Assembly: GCF_030316885.1 (NCBI RefSeq)
Contig: NZ_JASZYQ010000002.1
Coordinates: 871,098 to 935,097 of the forward strand
Direction: 5' to 3'
DNA length: 64,000 nucleotides
Source: Variovorax jilinensis
GTDB taxonomy: Bacteria > Pseudomonadota > Gammaproteobacteria > Burkholderiales > Burkholderiaceae_C
The translations under genes were made by a program, and so were the position numbers. The notes beneath the pieces are model-generated. The model was not told where the DNA came from, searched no databases, and saw only the letters and a list, made by a program, of their open reading frames with translations. Each line of letters starts with the position of its first letter. Position 1 is the stretch's first letter. Below are positions 62,446 through 64,000 of the stretch, one piece after another.

Positions 62446-63732
62446 ATGAACTTCAGCGAATTCACGCAAAAGCTCTCGCAGGTCCAGGCTCGCGGCCTCT
62501 GGATCGAGGTCGCGCTCCTGGTCGGCTGCGTGCTGGTGGCCTGGGCCGTCTGCCGTTGGTTCGGCCGCGACCAGCCCAAGGACTCGATCTGGTTCGGCCG
62601 CCGCACCATCGACGGCCTGCTGTTCCCGCTGATGGCGCTGCTGTTCACCGATCTCGCGCGGCGCGCGGTGATTGCCTTCGCGAGCCAGCCTGTGCTGGTG
62701 TTGCGCATCGCGGTGTCGGTGTTCGTGGCGCTGGTCGCGATCCGCTTCTTCGCGCGCGTGCTGAGCGCGGTGTTTCCGGCCTCGGCCCTGGCCCGGCTGG
62801 TCGAGCGCACGATCTCGTGGCTGGCCTGGATCGGCGCCATCCTCTGGATCGTCGGTCTGCTCCAGCCGGTGCTGGCCGAGCTCGACGAGATCACGCTGGC
62901 CTTCGGCCGCACGCGCGTGAGCCTGCGCACCATCATGGACGGCACGCTGTCGGCCGGCCTGGTGCTGGTGATCGCGCTGTGGGTCTCGCAGACGATCGAG
63001 AAGCGCATCCTCCGCGAGGCCGTGGCCGACCTGTCGATGCGCAAGGTGGCCTCGAACGCGGTGCGCGCCTTCCTGCTGCTGATCGGCCTGCTGTTCGCGC
63101 TGTCGGCGGTGGGCGTCGACCTGACCGCGCTGTCGGTGCTGGGCGGCGCGCTCGGCGTCGGCCTTGGCTTCGGCCTGCAGAAACTGGCCGCCAACTACGT
63201 GAGCGGCTTCGTGATCCTGCTCGAGCGCTCGATCCGCATCGGCGACAACGTGCGCGTCGACGGCTTCGAAGGCCGCATCACCGACATCAAGACGCGCTAC
63301 ACGCTGGTGCGGGCCGGCAACGGACGCGAGTCGATCGTGCCCAACGAGTCGCTGATCACGAGCCGGGTCGAGAATCTTTCGCTGGCCGACCGCAAGTTCA
63401 ACATCTCGACCACCGTGGTCGTCGGCTACGACAGCGATGTCGCACGCGTCCAGCAGATCCTGTGCGACGCCGCCGCCGCGCAACCGCGCGTGCTGAACGA
63501 TCCCGCGCCGGTGGCCTTCCTGCTGACCTTCGCCGCCCATGGACTGGAGTTCACGCTCAACTTCTGGGTCGCTGATCCGGACAAGGGCAGGGACAACGTC
63601 CGCTCCGCCATCAACATCGCGATTCTCGAAGGCCTTCGAGCCGCGGGCATCGCGATTCCCTACCCCCAGAGCGTGCTGCACGTGGAGTCGATGCCGCCCG
63701 GCACTTCTCCTGCGGAGGCGGCTCGCCTATAA
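62446..63732 (+). CDS. Small-conductance mechanosensitive channel, MscS family
   Basis: The 428-residue protein has about five N-terminal helices before the pore helix region VDLTALSVLGGALGVGLGFGLQKLAANYVSGFVILLERSIRIGDNVRV, then the beta domain with VPNESLITSRVENLSLADRKF and the C-terminal cage. It should open under membrane tension to release solutes. It is larger than E. coli MscS and closer to multi-helix paralogues. The start follows the deacetylase gene by 24 bases. The TAA stop overlaps a TATAAT box. Confidence 0.92.
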   Translation: MNFSEFTQKLSQVQARGLWIEVALLVGCVLVAWAVCRWFGRDQPKDSIWFGRRTIDGLLFPLMALLFTDLARRAVIAFASQPVLVLRIAVSVFVALVAIRFFARVLSAVFPASALARLVERTISWLAWIGAILWIVGLLQPVLAELDEITLAFGRTRVSLRTIMDGTLSAGLVLVIALWVSQTIEKRILREAVADLSMRKVASNAVRAFLLLIGLLFALSAVGVDLTALSVLGGALGVGLGFGLQKLAANYVSGFVILLERSIRIGDNVRVDGFEGRITDIKTRYTLVRAGNGRESIVPNESLITSRVENLSLADRKFNISTTVVVGYDSDVARVQQILCDAAAAQPRVLNDPAPVAFLLTFAAHGLEFTLNFWVADPDKGRDNVRSAINIAILEGLRAAGIAIPYPQSVLHVESMPPGTSPAEAARL

Positions 63733-63733
63733 T
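63728..63733 (+). promoter_or_regulatory. Perfect TATAAT box overlapping the mscS stop codon
   Basis: TATAAT at the end of the channel gene lies 138 bases upstream of etfB and would start a transcript with a long leader. No matching -35 was found. A second, weaker TAAAAT lies at 63817. One of these probably serves etfB. Confidence 0.35.
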
Positions 63734-63871
63734 CGCAAAAAAGCACGACCGTTCTTTTTCGTCGCCCTCCGCGCCGCCCCTGATTGAAATGAACAGTCCT
63801 CGCAGAGGCCGGCGCCTAAAATCGCCGGTTGCCTGCAAGTCCCGGTTTCGCAATTCAATGGAGTCAAACCA

Positions 63872-64000
63872 ATGAAGATTCTTGTTCCCGTCAAGCGGGT
63901 CGTCGACTACAACGTCAAGGTTCGCGTCAAGTCCGATGGCACGGGCGTCGACATCGCCAACGTCAAGATGAGCATGAACCCCTTCGACGAGATCGCTGTC
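63872..64000 (+). CDS. etfB: Electron transfer flavoprotein beta subunit, N-terminal part
   Basis: The first 43 residues begin [20 protein letters not shown] and end in [13 protein letters not shown], the standard EtfB N-terminus with its AMP-binding region. EtfB pairs with EtfA to pass electrons from acyl-CoA and other dehydrogenases to the quinone pool. GGAG at 63860-63863 precedes the ATG. The gene continues beyond the right edge; etfA would be expected next. Confidence 0.96.
   Translation, partial: MKILVPVKRVVDYNVKVRVKSDGTGVDIANVKMSMNPFDEIAV

Noticed and set aside
63733..63771. A-run and T-run hairpin after mscS as terminator
   Set aside because: The A-rich and T-rich runs could pair weakly, but there is no GC-rich stem, so it is not supported as a terminator.

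Overview
The window is GC-rich chromosomal DNA from a betaproteobacterium. Gene content, gene order (pyrG-kdsA-eno, parE / lytic transglycosylase / parC, the glpD-glpSTPQ-DUF2160-glpV cluster) and the intergenic repeat style point to Comamonadaceae, most likely Variovorax or a close relative; that assignment is from memory of such genomes, not from a search. Coding density is very high. No gap exceeds 300 bases: the longest gene-free stretches are 5198-5397, 25249-25436 and 27595-27745. I saw no tRNA, rRNA, CRISPR array, transposase or prophage gene.

Layout. 1-5.2 kb: housekeeping genes eno (cut by the window edge), kdsA and pyrG on the minus strand, then coaBC and dut on the plus strand. 5.4-13.5 kb: a glycine-zipper lipoprotein, SlyD-type FKBP, the RoxA ribosomal oxygenase with an uncharacterised partner, a small lipoprotein, an MBL-fold hydrolase, bamC, dapA, a methyltransferase, a 46-residue membrane protein and an MFS transporter. 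13.6-19.0 kb: parE, a lytic transglycosylase, parC and a 61-residue membrane protein. 19-25.2 kb: an MBL-fold lipoprotein, a very large membrane patatin and two uncharacterised exported proteins.

25.3-32.4 kb is the most informative region. A perfect TGAAACCGGTTTCA palindrome, the operator reported for the 2-ketogluconate repressor PtxS in Pseudomonas, lies against a -10 box. Behind it are two polar-amino-acid-type ABC permeases, a periplasmic binding protein and an ABC ATPase, followed by an epimerase-like protein, a PfkB sugar kinase, a 2-hydroxyacid dehydrogenase and a LacI-family regulator. The last four correspond to kguE, kguK, kguD and ptxS, but the usual MFS importer kguT is absent. 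The binding protein keeps the arginine that holds a carboxylate but has serine where the amino-group-binding aspartate should be. My inference is that this ABC system imports 2-ketogluconate or a related keto/aldonic acid.

32.4-46.3 kb holds RidA, two transglutaminase-type proteins (one fused to a DUF2126 amidoligase domain), and two versions of a circularly permuted ATP-grasp plus alpha-E pair, one fused (minus strand) and one split (plus strand), with comEC between the two blocks. This looks like a predicted peptide-ligation or protein-tagging system of unknown product. 46.3-56.3 kb is a complete glycerol regulon: glpK and glpR in one direction, glpD and the ABC glycerol importer in the other. 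Its two ATPases carry complementary defects, which predicts one working and one degenerate ATP site. 56.3-61.4 kb is a moxR / DUF58 / transglutaminase (TgpA-like) / mltB operon. The end holds a histone-deacetylase-like hydrolase, an MscS channel and the start of etfB. Intergenic GC-rich repeats of one family occur at 1661, 27613, 28534 and 33933.
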